From Streptomyces hayashii (lineage in GTDB: Bacteria > Actinomycetota > Actinomycetes > Streptomycetales > Streptomycetaceae), in the NCBI RefSeq assembly GCF_024539815.1, contig NZ_JAHHIU010000103.1, forward strand, positions 1-63,198: 63,198 nt of DNA, written 5' to 3'. Made by a program: the position numbers and the translations under genes. Each line of letters starts with the position of its first letter. The stretch's first letter is position 1. The notes beneath the pieces were generated by a model. It was not told the origin of the DNA and searched no databases. It saw only the letters and a list, made by a program, of their open reading frames with translations. Below are positions 17,650-26,618 of the stretch, one piece after another.

Positions 17650-19013
17650 CCACCGCCGAGCCGCTCGCCCCCGAGCCTTTGACCGGCGTCAGCCCGTACC
17701 AGCACTACGTCTACGCCTACCCCCACAAGACCGCCTACCGCCCGCTCCCCGCACGTCCGCTCCTGAGCGACCTGTGGGCGGCAGAGCCCAAGGACGCGCT
17801 CTCGCTCTATCTGCACATACCGTTCTGCGAGGTCCGCTGCGGCTTCTGCAACCTCTTCACCCGCATCGGCGCGCCCGACGGTCTCACCGGCGCCTACCTG
17901 GACGCGCTGGAACGGCAGGCGACGACCGTGCGCGACGCGCTCGGGGAGTCGGACCGGGTCCGGTTCGCCACCGCGGCCTTCGGCGGCGGCACGCCCACCT
18001 TCCTCACCGCCGGTGAGCTGGAGCGCCTCTGCGACATCGCCGAGCACCGCATGGGCGCCGACCTGCGCGCGGTCCCGCTCTCCGTCGAGGCCTCGCCCGC
18101 CACGGCCACCGCCGACCGTCTCGCCGTCCTGGCCGAGCGCGGCGCCACCCGGCTCAGCCTGGGCGTGCAGAGCTTCGTCGGGACCGAGGCCAGAGCCGCC
18201 GTACGACCGCAGCGCCGCGCCGACGTCGAGACCGCGCTCGGCCGCATCCGCGACGCGCGCATCCCGGTCCTCAACATCGACCTCATCTACGGCATCGACG
18301 GCCAGAGCGAGCAGAGCTGGCTGCACTCCCTGGACGCGGCTCTCGCCTGGCGACCCGAGGAGCTCTACCTCTACCCGCTCTACGTCCGCCCCCTGACCGG
18401 CCTCGACCGACGGGCCTCGGCGGGCGGCTCCGACCGGGCCTGGGACGAACAGCGCCTGACCCTGTACCGGACCGGTCGCGACCACCTCCTCGCGCACGGC
18501 TACCGCCAGCAGTCCATGCGGATGTTCCGCCGGGCCGACGCGCCGCCCCAGGGCGCCGACGACCACGCCTGCCAGACCGACGGCATGATCGGCCTCGGCT
18601 GCGGCGCCCGCTCCTACACGGCCGCACTGCACTACTCCTTCGACTACGCGGTCGGCATGCACGAGATCCGCGGCATCATCGACGACTACGTCCGCGGCGG
18701 CCCGGCCGACTTCGCCCGCGCCCAGGTCGGCTTCCGCATGGACCCGCGCGAGGCGCGCCGCCGCCACCTCCTGCAGTCCCTGCTCCAGGCCGAGGGGCTG
18801 CGCCTCGACGACTACCGGGCCCGGTTCGGCGGCGCGCCCGCCGACGATTTCGGACCCGAACTCGGGCGCCTCGCCGACCGCGGCTGGCTCACGGACGCCG
18901 ACCCGACGGCCCTACGGCTCACCCCCGAAGGGCTCGCCCACTCCGACGCCGTCGGCCCCGACCTGTTCTCGCCGGCCGTGCGGACCGCCATGGCCGCCTA
19001 CGAACGCAAGTGA
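17646..19013 (+). CDS. STM4012 family radical SAM protein (HemN-like)
   Basis: 455 residues. The radical SAM cluster motif C61-x3-C65-x2-C68 sits in IPFCEVRCGFCNLF, followed by FGGGTPTFL (SAM-binding glycine region) and LGVQSF, as in the oxygen-independent coproporphyrinogen oxidase (HemN) superfamily, including a HemN-type C-domain. It differs from true HemN in its N-terminus (SPYQHYVYAYPHKTAYRPL) and by family membership: STM4012 proteins occur with STM4011/4013/4014 and not with haem genes. Predicted to cleave SAM to a 5'-deoxyadenosyl radical and act on an unknown substrate. It starts in an ATGA overlap with the hydrolase gene and ends 10 bases before the second radical SAM gene. Confidence 0.9.
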   Translation: MTTAEPLAPEPLTGVSPYQHYVYAYPHKTAYRPLPARPLLSDLWAAEPKDALSLYLHIPFCEVRCGFCNLFTRIGAPDGLTGAYLDALERQATTVRDALGESDRVRFATAAFGGGTPTFLTAGELERLCDIAEHRMGADLRAVPLSVEASPATATADRLAVLAERGATRLSLGVQSFVGTEARAAVRPQRRADVETALGRIRDARIPVLNIDLIYGIDGQSEQSWLHSLDAALAWRPEELYLYPLYVRPLTGLDRRASAGGSDRAWDEQRLTLYRTGRDHLLAHGYRQQSMRMFRRADAPPQGADDHACQTDGMIGLGCGARSYTAALHYSFDYAVGMHEIRGIIDDYVRGGPADFARAQVGFRMDPREARRRHLLQSLLQAEGLRLDDYRARFGGAPADDFGPELGRLADRGWLTDADPTALRLTPEGLAHSDAVGPDLFSPAVRTAMAAYERK

Positions 19014-19023
19014 GGCGGCCGCC

Positions 19024-19971
19024 ATGGACCTGACCCTCCTCTACCGCGGTCCGCTCGCCTCCTGCGACTACGACTGCCCGTACTGCCCGTTCGCCAAGCG
19101 ACGCGACTCGACCGCGCAACTGCGCGCCGACCGGGCCGCGCTCGAACGGTTCGCCGCCTGGGCCGCGGCCCGGACCGAGGACCGGCTCTCCCTCCTTTTC
19201 ACCCCGTGGGGCGAGGGCCTGGTCCGGTCCTGGTACCGGCGCACGCTGGCCGACCTCTCCCGCCTCCCGCACATCCGCCGCGTCGCGATCCAGACCAACC
19301 TCAGCTGCCGCACCGACTGGCTCGCCGAGGCCGACCCCGCCACGCTGGCGCTGTGGTGCACCTTCCACCCGGGCCAGACGCCGTACGAGCGGTTCCTTGC
19401 CAAGTGCCGGGACCTGACGGACCGGGGCATCCGCTTCAGCGTCGGCGTCGTCGGCCTCCCCGAGCACCTCGAAGCGGCCCGTCGGCTGCGCGCCGACCTG
19501 CCCGCACACGTCTACCTGTGGATCAACGCCGCCGAGGGGCACGTCTACGACGACGCCGAAGCCGACCGGTGGACCGTCCTCGACCCGCTCTTCCCGTACA
19601 GCCGCCACCCGCACGCCAGCGCGGGCCTGCCCTGCCGCACCGGCGAGTCCGTGGTCTCGGTCGACGGGGACGGCACGGTCCGCCGCTGCCATTTCGTCCG
19701 CGCCGAACTCGGCAACCTCTACGACGGCTCGTACCGCACCGCCCTGCGCCCGAGGGTCTGCCCGCTCGCCGTCTGCGACTGCCACATCGGCTATGTGCAC
19801 CTGGAGACGCTCCCGCTGTACGACGTGTTCGCGGGCGGCGTGCTGGAACGCGTCCCGGCCGTGTCGCCGCCCGCCGGCGCCGCTTCCGCACAGCGCTCCG
19901 CCCGTGTCGCGACGATCGCGACACGGGCGGAGGCGGCGGACCGGCAGGATGCTACGGGGTCACGTCCGTGA
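19024..19971 (+). CDS. STM4011 family radical SAM protein
   Basis: 315 residues with C14-x3-C18-x2-C21 (ASCDYDCPYCPF) near the very N-terminus and a C-terminal cysteine set (C204, C222, C246, C251, C253). That set resembles an auxiliary (SPASM/twitch-like) iron-sulfur site of the kind used in peptide or protein modification. FTPWGEGL occupies the glycine-motif position. Last gene of the five-gene operon, 10 bases after the STM4012 gene. The final 30 or so residues are low complexity. They are encoded across a strong hairpin (19897-19931) and the stop lies 20 bases inside the 3' end of the convergent GH30 gene, so the true family C-terminus may be shorter. Confidence 0.88.
   Translation: MDLTLLYRGPLASCDYDCPYCPFAKRRDSTAQLRADRAALERFAAWAAARTEDRLSLLFTPWGEGLVRSWYRRTLADLSRLPHIRRVAIQTNLSCRTDWLAEADPATLALWCTFHPGQTPYERFLAKCRDLTDRGIRFSVGVVGLPEHLEAARRLRADLPAHVYLWINAAEGHVYDDAEADRWTVLDPLFPYSRHPHASAGLPCRTGESVVSVDGDGTVRRCHFVRAELGNLYDGSYRTALRPRVCPLAVCDCHIGYVHLETLPLYDVFAGGVLERVPAVSPPAGAASAQRSARVATIATRAEAADRQDATGSRP
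19897..19931 (-). terminator. Hairpin terminator shared by GH30 and STM4011 ends
   Basis: A perfect 16-bp stem (19897-19912 with 19916-19931, TCCGCCCGTGTCGCGA) and a CGA loop. It lies 21 bases past the GH30 stop on the minus strand, so it is a proper terminator for that gene. On the plus strand it falls within the last codons of the STM4011-family gene. Confidence 0.75.
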
Positions 19972-21979
19972 CCCTCCAGCGCTGGTTGGAGCCGGAGTTG
20001 GCCTGCCAGGTCGTCACCGCGGCGCCCTCGTTCGTCGCCTGGCCGCCGACTTCGAGGAGCCGTCCGGTGGCCGCGTTCACCAGGGTCCACGTGCCGTCAC
20101 CGGTGGTCGACATGATCCACTCGGTGGCGGGGTCACGCTTGCCGGTGTCGGGCTCGACCACCGGCACGTCGTCGCGCACGGCGAGGCGCTTGCCCTCGGC
20201 CGGGTTGGCGAAGACGTAACGCTGGCGCGCGCCCTTGTCACCGTGGCGGGCGTCCAGCTGCCACTGCTGCGCCGTGCTGCCGTTGGCCGAACCGATCACC
20301 AGGCTCTTGCCGTTGGCGGCGACGGTGACCGCCTTGCCGCTCTGCACGCCGGTCAGCGTGTAGGAGTGACCCTTGCTGAACAGGCCGGCGTTCTTCGCGA
20401 CGCCCGAGACGCCCTTGACGGCGAAGGAGGTCACGGACTGGGCGGGGACGGTGTAGGTGGCCTTGCCGTCCACGACCTCGACCGGGGCCTGCTGCTGGAG
20501 CTTGCCGTCGGCGCTGGTCACCGTCGGCGTGACGGTCGCGTTGCGCTTGACGCTGCGGAACCTGGACAGGTCGATGGTGACCGTGCGGGCCGCGGTGGTG
20601 GAGTTGACGTGGACGAGTGAGACGCCCTTGCCGTCCTTGGTCACGGCCGCGGCGCTGGAGGTGTCGTCCACCTTGATCAGCTTGTCGCCGGGCTTGATGA
20701 AGTGCGTGAAGTTGCGGGCCGTGTCGAACTTGGTGTTGGTGAAGATCGGGCAGGACTTCAGGGTGTCCGTCTTGGTGCAGCTGAACGGCAGCTGGATCTC
20801 GCCCCAGTTGCCGCCCTTGGCGGACTCGCCGCCCGGCTTCATGTTGTCGTAGTCCTCGACGGGCTGCCAGAACACCCAGGCGCTGGGCTCCAGTTCACGC
20901 AGGTCGTTCACCATCTGCTGGGCCAGCCCGAGGCCCGGACGCATGTCGGTGAAGCTCTGCCCGTCGCCCCAGTCGCCTTCGACCTCGCTCATCCACAGCG
21001 GCTTGTCGGCGGCCTTGGCGAGGTCGCGCACGGTGGTGCGCTGCCCCGTGCCGTAGGTGTGGACGTTCATCTGGTCCACGAGGTCCTTGGAAGCCTGCGA
21101 GTAGGAGTTCCAGTTGGTGGCGAAGATGGACGGGTTGGTCTCGTCCATCGCCGATATCCCGGCCTTGACCTTGGCCTTCTTCAGCGCGGGCGCCAGCGCG
21201 GCGAGCACCTTCTGCTGGAGCTCGGGGCCGATGTGGGCGCCCTCCTGGCGGCCGGCGACGGGCTGGCCGTTCGCGTCGAGCCGGGTGCCCCAGTAGCCGG
21301 TGTTGGGCTCGTTGAACGGGTCGATCGTGTCGACCTTGATGCCCTCGCCCTTCTCCAGCCGCTTCGTCGCACCCGCCAGATAGGCGGCGAAGTCGTCGAC
21401 GGAGTCGGCCTTCAGCTGGTCGGTGTTGGCGTTGAACCCGCCGGACACGTACCCGCTCTCCGTCATGAACCACGGCGGGGAGTTGCTGAACGCCTCCCAG
21501 TGGGTGATGTCCTTCTTGATGCGGTTCACCCACCAGCGCTGGGTGGCGTCGGCCTTGGGGTTCCAGTCGGCCGGGTCGTCCGCGCTCCACCAGTCGGTGT
21601 CCTCGCGGGTGGTGCCCGCGGGCGCCTTCCACCAGCCCTGCACGGCGCCGCCGGCCCGCAGGTAGTCCTTGACGTCCGGAGCGTTGCCGCCGCCGATGTT
21701 GTAACGGGCGATGTTCAGCGCCAGGCCGTCGTCACCGAAGAGCAGCTTGGCGAGCTTCTCGCGGACCGCCGGGGGATAGTCGCCGGTGGCGTTCGCGAAC
21801 CAGACCAGGCTGGTTCCCCAGCCCTCGAACTTCTCCTGCTGGTACGAGGGGTCCGGCGTCACCGTGACGGCGGCCTCGGCGTGCGCCTGCACGGGGACGC
21901 TCAGGAGCGCGGCCCCGGTGGCCAGTGCGGTGAGTGCGGCGGCCCCGAGGGTCCGTCTGCTGCGGGTACGGAGTGCCAT
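19952..21979 (-). CDS. Secreted GH30 endo-beta-1,6-galactanase with CBM13
   Basis: 675 residues: signal peptide (1-35), GH30 barrel plus side beta domain (about 40-510), and a C-terminal ricin-type beta-trefoil (about 535-675) of the CBM13 type. The acid/base E224 is in DPFNEPNTGYWG and the nucleophile E332 in LWMSEVEGD. The sequence style (FEGWGTSLVWFANATGDYP, NIARYNIGGGN) is that of subfamily 5 endo-beta-1,6-galactanases, which cut beta-1,6-galactan side chains of type II arabinogalactan. Start ATG at 21979 follows GGGAG; the in-frame TTG 12 bases earlier is rejected. It is the last gene of the run after GH42, so the secreted enzyme, importer and intracellular galactosidase are probably co-regulated by the LacI protein at 27775. 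Confidence 0.9.
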   Translation of the reverse strand: MALRTRSRRTLGAAALTALATGAALLSVPVQAHAEAAVTVTPDPSYQQEKFEGWGTSLVWFANATGDYPPAVREKLAKLLFGDDGLALNIARYNIGGGNAPDVKDYLRAGGAVQGWWKAPAGTTREDTDWWSADDPADWNPKADATQRWWVNRIKKDITHWEAFSNSPPWFMTESGYVSGGFNANTDQLKADSVDDFAAYLAGATKRLEKGEGIKVDTIDPFNEPNTGYWGTRLDANGQPVAGRQEGAHIGPELQQKVLAALAPALKKAKVKAGISAMDETNPSIFATNWNSYSQASKDLVDQMNVHTYGTGQRTTVRDLAKAADKPLWMSEVEGDWGDGQSFTDMRPGLGLAQQMVNDLRELEPSAWVFWQPVEDYDNMKPGGESAKGGNWGEIQLPFSCTKTDTLKSCPIFTNTKFDTARNFTHFIKPGDKLIKVDDTSSAAAVTKDGKGVSLVHVNSTTAARTVTIDLSRFRSVKRNATVTPTVTSADGKLQQQAPVEVVDGKATYTVPAQSVTSFAVKGVSGVAKNAGLFSKGHSYTLTGVQSGKAVTVAANGKSLVIGSANGSTAQQWQLDARHGDKGARQRYVFANPAEGKRLAVRDDVPVVEPDTGKRDPATEWIMSTTGDGTWTLVNAATGRLLEVGGQATNEGAAVTTWQANSGSNQRWRVTDVTP

Positions 21980-22102
21980 GTGAGCTCCCAACTGCGGTGC
22001 GGTCGCTGTGGTGGGCCCCCTCCTGCCGCGAGGGCGGGAGGGGATGGCCCCCGGGCACGGGTCAGGCCGTGCCCGGGGAGTCGTGGGGTGCGGGCGGGGA
22101 CG

Positions 22103-24148
22103 TCAGGCGGCGGGCCGGCGCAGGACGACGACCTCCCGGGGACCGAGGACGAGGGAGCCCTCCGCGTCGCGCGTGCCGAGCAGGGCCTCGCCGTCGAGGC
22201 CGGGGATCAGCACCGTGTCGTCGGTCCGGTTGACCAGGAACAGGAACCGTCCCTCGGGGCCGCGCCGTACGGTCAGTTCGACCGATCCGCGTGCCTGCGA
22301 CGGAAGTTCGCTGCTCACGCCGGCCGGTTCCAGCAGTCGCGGCAGCAGCGAGCGCAGCCCGTCGACGCCGAGCCGGGTCGAGACGTACGAGGCCGAGCCC
22401 TCGCCGGTGGCCCGGCGGGTGACCGCGGGACGTCCGGCGTGCACCCCGCTGCGGTAGTGCGTCAGGACCTCCGTGTCGCCGTCGGCGACGGTGATCCGGT
22501 CGGTCCACAGACTGCCGCGGGTGGAGTCGTCCAGCTCCACGCTCTCCCCGGCGAGCAGCGGGCCGAACTCCTCGATGCGGATGCCGAGCAGTTCGCGCAG
22601 CGCGCCGGGGTAACCGCCGAGCCACACATGGTCGTTCTCGTCGACGATCCCGGAGAAGTACGTGGTGACCAGGTGGCCGCCCCGCTCGACGTAGCGCGTG
22701 AGGTCCTTGGCCAGCTCGGCCGGCACCATGTGCAGCACGGGCGCGATGAGGACCTGGTGGCGGGAGAGGTCGGCGCCGGTGGTCACGAGGTCGGTGCGGA
22801 CGCCGAGAGCGAGGAGCGCCGAGTACCAGTCGAGCGCCTCCTGCCGGTAGTCCAGCAGGGCGGTGGGGTGGGAGTCCTGCTCACTGGCCCACCACGACTG
22901 CCAGTCGTAGAGGATGCCGACGGCCGCGGGCTCGCGCTCCGAACCCGCCACCGGGGCGAGGGCCTTGAGCGTGGCGCCGAGGTCGGCGACCGCGCGGAAC
23001 AGGTCGCTGTCCGCGCCGGCGTGCGGGACCATCGCCGAGTGGTACTTCTCGGCGCCGGCCGCGGACTGCCGCCACTGGAAGAAGCAGACCGCGTCCGCGC
23101 CGTGCGCCACGTGCAGCAGCGAGTCGCGGGCCAGGTCGCCCGGTCGCTTCGCCACGTTGACGGGCTGCCAGTTGACCGCGCTGGTGGAGTGCTCCATCAG
23201 GAACCACGGCCGGCCGCTCGCGATGCCGCTGACCAGGTTCGCGGAGAAGGACAGCTCGTCGCGGTCCTGCGGGCCGGGATGCACGTAGTGGTCGTTGGAG
23301 ACGAAGTCGATCTCGGCGGCCCAGTCCGGGTAGTTCATGCCCTTCGTGCCGCCCATCACCATGAAGTTGGTGGTGACCGGGATCTCGGGGGTGATCTCCC
23401 GCAGGATCTCCCGCTCGGCCACGAGGTGGTCCTTGAGGGCGTCCGAGGAGAACCGCTTGAAGTCCAGCTGCTGGGTGGGGTTGGGGTGCGAGGCGGCCAG
23501 CCGGGGCGGCAGGATCTGCTCCCAGTCGCTGTAGCGCTGCGACCAGAAGGCCGTGCCCCAGGCGTGGTTGAGGGCGTCGAGCGTGCCGTAGCGGGCGCGC
23601 AGCCAGACACGGAAGGCGCGGGCCGCGTCGTCGGAGTGGTCGTAGACGTTGTGGCAGCCGAGCTCGTTGGAGACGTGCCAGGCGACCAGCGCCGGGTGGT
23701 CCTTGTAGCGGGAGGCGATCTCGCGGACCAGGCGCAGGGCGTGCTCACGGAAGACGGGCGACGTGGGCCGCCAGTGCTGCCGGGCGCCCGGCCAGAGCGT
23801 GTCGCCGTTCGCCGTGACCGGCAGGATCTCCGGGTGGACGGTGGTGAGCCACGGCGGCGGGGAGGCGGTGGCGGTGGCCAGGTCGACGCCTATCCCGCCC
23901 GCGTGCAGCAGATCCATGACCTCGTCGAGCCAGCCGAAGTCCCAGGTGTCCGGGCCCGGCTGGATGCGGGCCCAGGAGAAGATCCCCACGGAGACGACGG
24001 TGACGCCGGCCTCCTGCATCAGCCGGACGTCCTCCTCCCACACGTCCCGGGGCCACTGCTCGGGGTTGTAGTCGGCGCCGTAGGCCAGTCGCGGGGCGGG
24101 GTCACCGTCCGCCCCGCGCAGCATGCGGGACTGGAGGGTGGAGATCAT
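22103..24148 (-). CDS. GH42 beta-galactosidase
   Basis: 681 residues without a signal peptide, so cytoplasmic. Three GH42 parts: catalytic barrel (about 20-400), a trimerisation domain (GILYDWQSWWASEQDSHP, about 400-610) and a C-terminal beta domain. Acid/base E162 (WHVSNELGCH) and nucleophile E319 (FLMEHSTSAVNWQ) are intact. It should release galactose from imported beta-galacto-oligosaccharides produced by the GH30 enzyme. A strong ribosome site GGAAGGA precedes the ATG. It follows the ABC binding-protein gene by 115 bases on the same strand. Confidence 0.93.
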   Translation of the reverse strand: MISTLQSRMLRGADGDPAPRLAYGADYNPEQWPRDVWEEDVRLMQEAGVTVVSVGIFSWARIQPGPDTWDFGWLDEVMDLLHAGGIGVDLATATASPPPWLTTVHPEILPVTANGDTLWPGARQHWRPTSPVFREHALRLVREIASRYKDHPALVAWHVSNELGCHNVYDHSDDAARAFRVWLRARYGTLDALNHAWGTAFWSQRYSDWEQILPPRLAASHPNPTQQLDFKRFSSDALKDHLVAEREILREITPEIPVTTNFMVMGGTKGMNYPDWAAEIDFVSNDHYVHPGPQDRDELSFSANLVSGIASGRPWFLMEHSTSAVNWQPVNVAKRPGDLARDSLLHVAHGADAVCFFQWRQSAAGAEKYHSAMVPHAGADSDLFRAVADLGATLKALAPVAGSEREPAAVGILYDWQSWWASEQDSHPTALLDYRQEALDWYSALLALGVRTDLVTTGADLSRHQVLIAPVLHMVPAELAKDLTRYVERGGHLVTTYFSGIVDENDHVWLGGYPGALRELLGIRIEEFGPLLAGESVELDDSTRGSLWTDRITVADGDTEVLTHYRSGVHAGRPAVTRRATGEGSASYVSTRLGVDGLRSLLPRLLEPAGVSSELPSQARGSVELTVRRGPEGRFLFLVNRTDDTVLIPGLDGEALLGTRDAEGSLVLGPREVVVLRRPAA

Positions 24149-24263
24149 GGCGGTCCTTCCGAAGGTGGTGCACGGGGGCGGCGCGGCCCGGGAGCCGCGC
24201 CGCCCGGCGTTTCACTGCATGAGGATCAATGGGTACTGATCACTGCGTACCGACTGCTTCCGA

Positions 24264-25601
24264 CTACTTCTCGATCGTGAAGCCCTGCTCCTGGCCGTAC
24301 TTGATCGAGGCGTCCTGCCAGGACTTCAGACCGTCCGCCAGCTTGGTGCCGGAGACGTAGGCCTTGCCGACCGTGTCGTTGAAGATCGAGTTCGCGTACG
24401 GCTGGAACGGGAGGTACGACCAGTCGCTCGCCACGTTGGCGGCGGAGTCGGCGAAGATCTTGTTGGCTTCCTGGCCGCCGAAGTAGTCGAACTTCTTGCT
24501 CTGGAACGCGGGGGACTCAAGCTCCGCCTTGGTGGCGGGGAAGGCGCCCTCGCCGACGCGGGTGGCGACGCCGGCGCCGGAGTTGGCGTACTCCGTGAAG
24601 GCGTAGGCGAGTTCCTTGTTCTTGGCCAGCGCCGGGACGGCCAGCGAGCTGCCGCCGTTCTCCGCGCTCGCCTTGTCGCCCTTGGTCCAGGCCGGCATGG
24701 GCGCCGCGCGCCACTGGCCCTTGGCGTTCGGGACGCCGGTGGCGAAGTTGGCGGGCATCCAGGCGCCGGTGGGCAGGGTGGCGATGGTGCCGTCGCCCAG
24801 GCCCTTGTACCAGTCGTCGGTCCAGCCGTTGACCGGGGCGACCAGCTTCTCGCTGATCAGCTGCTGCCAGACCGTCTCGTACTTCTTGGCGCCCGCGTCG
24901 TCGAAGTTGACGCCCAGCTTGGTGCCGTCGACCTTGTAGGGGCGCGAACCGGCCTGCCACAGCAGGGAGGTGGTGAGGCCCGCGTCACCGAGGTCGCTGG
25001 TGATGTAGGCCTTCGGGTCGGCCTTGTGGAGCTTGCGGGCCGCGTCCAGGTACTCGTCCCAGGTGGTCGGGACGGCGATCTTGTACTTGTCGAAGACCGT
25101 CTTGTTGTAGAACAGCGCCATCGGACCCGAGTCCATCGGCAGGCCGTAGACCTTGTCGCCGTCGCTGACCGCGTTCCACGGGCCGGGCGTGTACTTGGAG
25201 GCGAGCTTGGAGGCGCCGTACGGGGCCAGGTCGGTCAGACCCTTGGTCAGCGAGTACTGGCCGAGGGCGAAGTACTCGATCTGGGCGACGTCCGGGACGC
25301 CCTTGCCGGCCGAGATCGCGTTGGACAGCGCGGTGTAGTGCTTGTCCCCGGAGCGCTCGCTGACCAGGTTGACCTTGACCTTCGGGTACTTCTTCTGGAA
25401 GTCGGCGGCCACCGTCTTCAGCGTGGGCTCCCAGGCCCACACCGTGATGTCGCCGCCCTTGTCCAGGGCAGCCTGGATGTCGCCGGCGGAGACGGCCTTC
25501 GTGTCGGAGTCGTCGTCCGAGCCGCCGCAGGCGGTCACGCCCAGGGCCAGGGTGGAGACGAGGGCGATGCCGCGCAGGATGCGGCTCGTTGTTCTGCGCA
25601 T
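24264..25601 (-). CDS. Sugar ABC transporter substrate-binding lipoprotein (galactan locus)
   Basis: 445 residues with a type II signal and lipobox LGVTAC (Cys25), so anchored outside the membrane. The mature part is a family-1 extracellular solute-binding protein (VWAWEPTLKTVAADFQKKYP, FYNKTVFDKYKI, WMPANFATG, FNDTVGKAYV). It should deliver galacto-oligosaccharides to the two permeases encoded just upstream. No ATPase gene is present in the operon, as is common in Streptomyces where MsiK energises many sugar importers. Confidence 0.92.
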   Translation of the reverse strand: MRRTTSRILRGIALVSTLALGVTACGGSDDDSDTKAVSAGDIQAALDKGGDITVWAWEPTLKTVAADFQKKYPKVKVNLVSERSGDKHYTALSNAISAGKGVPDVAQIEYFALGQYSLTKGLTDLAPYGASKLASKYTPGPWNAVSDGDKVYGLPMDSGPMALFYNKTVFDKYKIAVPTTWDEYLDAARKLHKADPKAYITSDLGDAGLTTSLLWQAGSRPYKVDGTKLGVNFDDAGAKKYETVWQQLISEKLVAPVNGWTDDWYKGLGDGTIATLPTGAWMPANFATGVPNAKGQWRAAPMPAWTKGDKASAENGGSSLAVPALAKNKELAYAFTEYANSGAGVATRVGEGAFPATKAELESPAFQSKKFDYFGGQEANKIFADSAANVASDWSYLPFQPYANSIFNDTVGKAYVSGTKLADGLKSWQDASIKYGQEQGFTIEK

Positions 25602-25690
25602 GGTGCTTCCACTTCTACGTGGGTGGGACAGGTGAGGGTGGGGGTGAGGCTGTGCTGCTCACATGTGGGGCTCGGGGGGAGCCGCCCGTG

Positions 25691-26614
25691 TCACTCCTTG
25701 ACGCTTCCGGCGGCGAGGCCGGACTGCCAGTACTTCTGGAGGAACAGGAAGGCGGCGATGAGGGGGAGGATCGTGAGCAGGGATCCGGTGATCACCAGGT
25801 TGAAGATGACGTCACCGCCGATGGTCTGTGCCTGGGAGCTCCAGGCGCTCAGACCGAGCGTCAGCGGGTACCAGTCCGGGTCCTTGAGCATGATCAGCGG
25901 GAGGAAGTAGTTGTTCCAGGTGGCGACCGTGGTGAACAGCAGTACGGTCACGATCCCGGGGGCGAGCAGCGGCAGCGCGACCTGGAAGAAGGTCCGCACC
26001 TCGCTCGCCCCGTCCATCCGGGCCGCCTCCAGCAGCTCGGTCGGGATCGCCTCTGCGGCGAACACCCACATCAGGTAGAGCCCGAACGGCGACACCAGTG
26101 ACGGGATGATGACCGCCCAGGGGGTGTCGGTCAGCCCCATCTTGCTGAACATCAGGAAGGTCGGCACGGCCAGCGCCGTGGCGGGCACGGCGACCGCGCC
26201 GATCACGACGGCGAAGATCGCCCGCTTGCCGGGGAACTGGAACTTCGCCAGCGCGTACCCGCCGAGCACGGCCAGCAGGGTCGCGCCGCCCGCGCCGAGC
26301 ACCACGTAGAGCAGGGTGTTCAGCAGCCAGCGGCCGAAGATGCCGTCGTGGTAGGTGAAGGTGTCCCGGATGTTGTCCCACAGGGCGAAGTCGTGGGCGA
26401 ACCACAGGCCGTTGGAGGCGGCGAGCCCGGACTGGGTCTTCGTGGAGTTGATGACCAGCCAGATCAGCGGCACCACGGTGTAGAGGACCATCAGGGCCAT
26501 CAGCACCGTCAGCAGCACATTGCGCTTCGGCTTGCCCGGGGTGTGCTTCTTGCGAGGGGTCCGCAGTCTCGGTGCGCTGCTCTTCGCGGGGGAAGCGGTG
26601 ACAGAGGTGCTCAT
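25691..26614 (-). CDS. Carbohydrate ABC permease, MalG type
   Basis: 307 residues with six predicted membrane helices and the EAA loop EAARMDGASEVRTFFQVALPLLAP that contacts the ATPase. The N-terminal 30 residues are basic and cytoplasmic. It starts 4 bases after the preceding permease stop, so the two are translated together. Partner of the MalF-type permease and the lipoprotein in the galactan locus. Confidence 0.93.
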   Translation of the reverse strand: MSTSVTASPAKSSAPRLRTPRKKHTPGKPKRNVLLTVLMALMVLYTVVPLIWLVINSTKTQSGLAASNGLWFAHDFALWDNIRDTFTYHDGIFGRWLLNTLLYVVLGAGGATLLAVLGGYALAKFQFPGKRAIFAVVIGAVAVPATALAVPTFLMFSKMGLTDTPWAVIIPSLVSPFGLYLMWVFAAEAIPTELLEAARMDGASEVRTFFQVALPLLAPGIVTVLLFTTVATWNNYFLPLIMLKDPDWYPLTLGLSAWSSQAQTIGGDVIFNLVITGSLLTILPLIAAFLFLQKYWQSGLAAGSVKE

Positions 26615-26618
26615 CGGG

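Noticed and set aside
17646..19013. Calling the first radical SAM gene hemN
   Set aside because: The N-terminus and operon context match the STM4012 family, and no haem synthesis genes are nearby.
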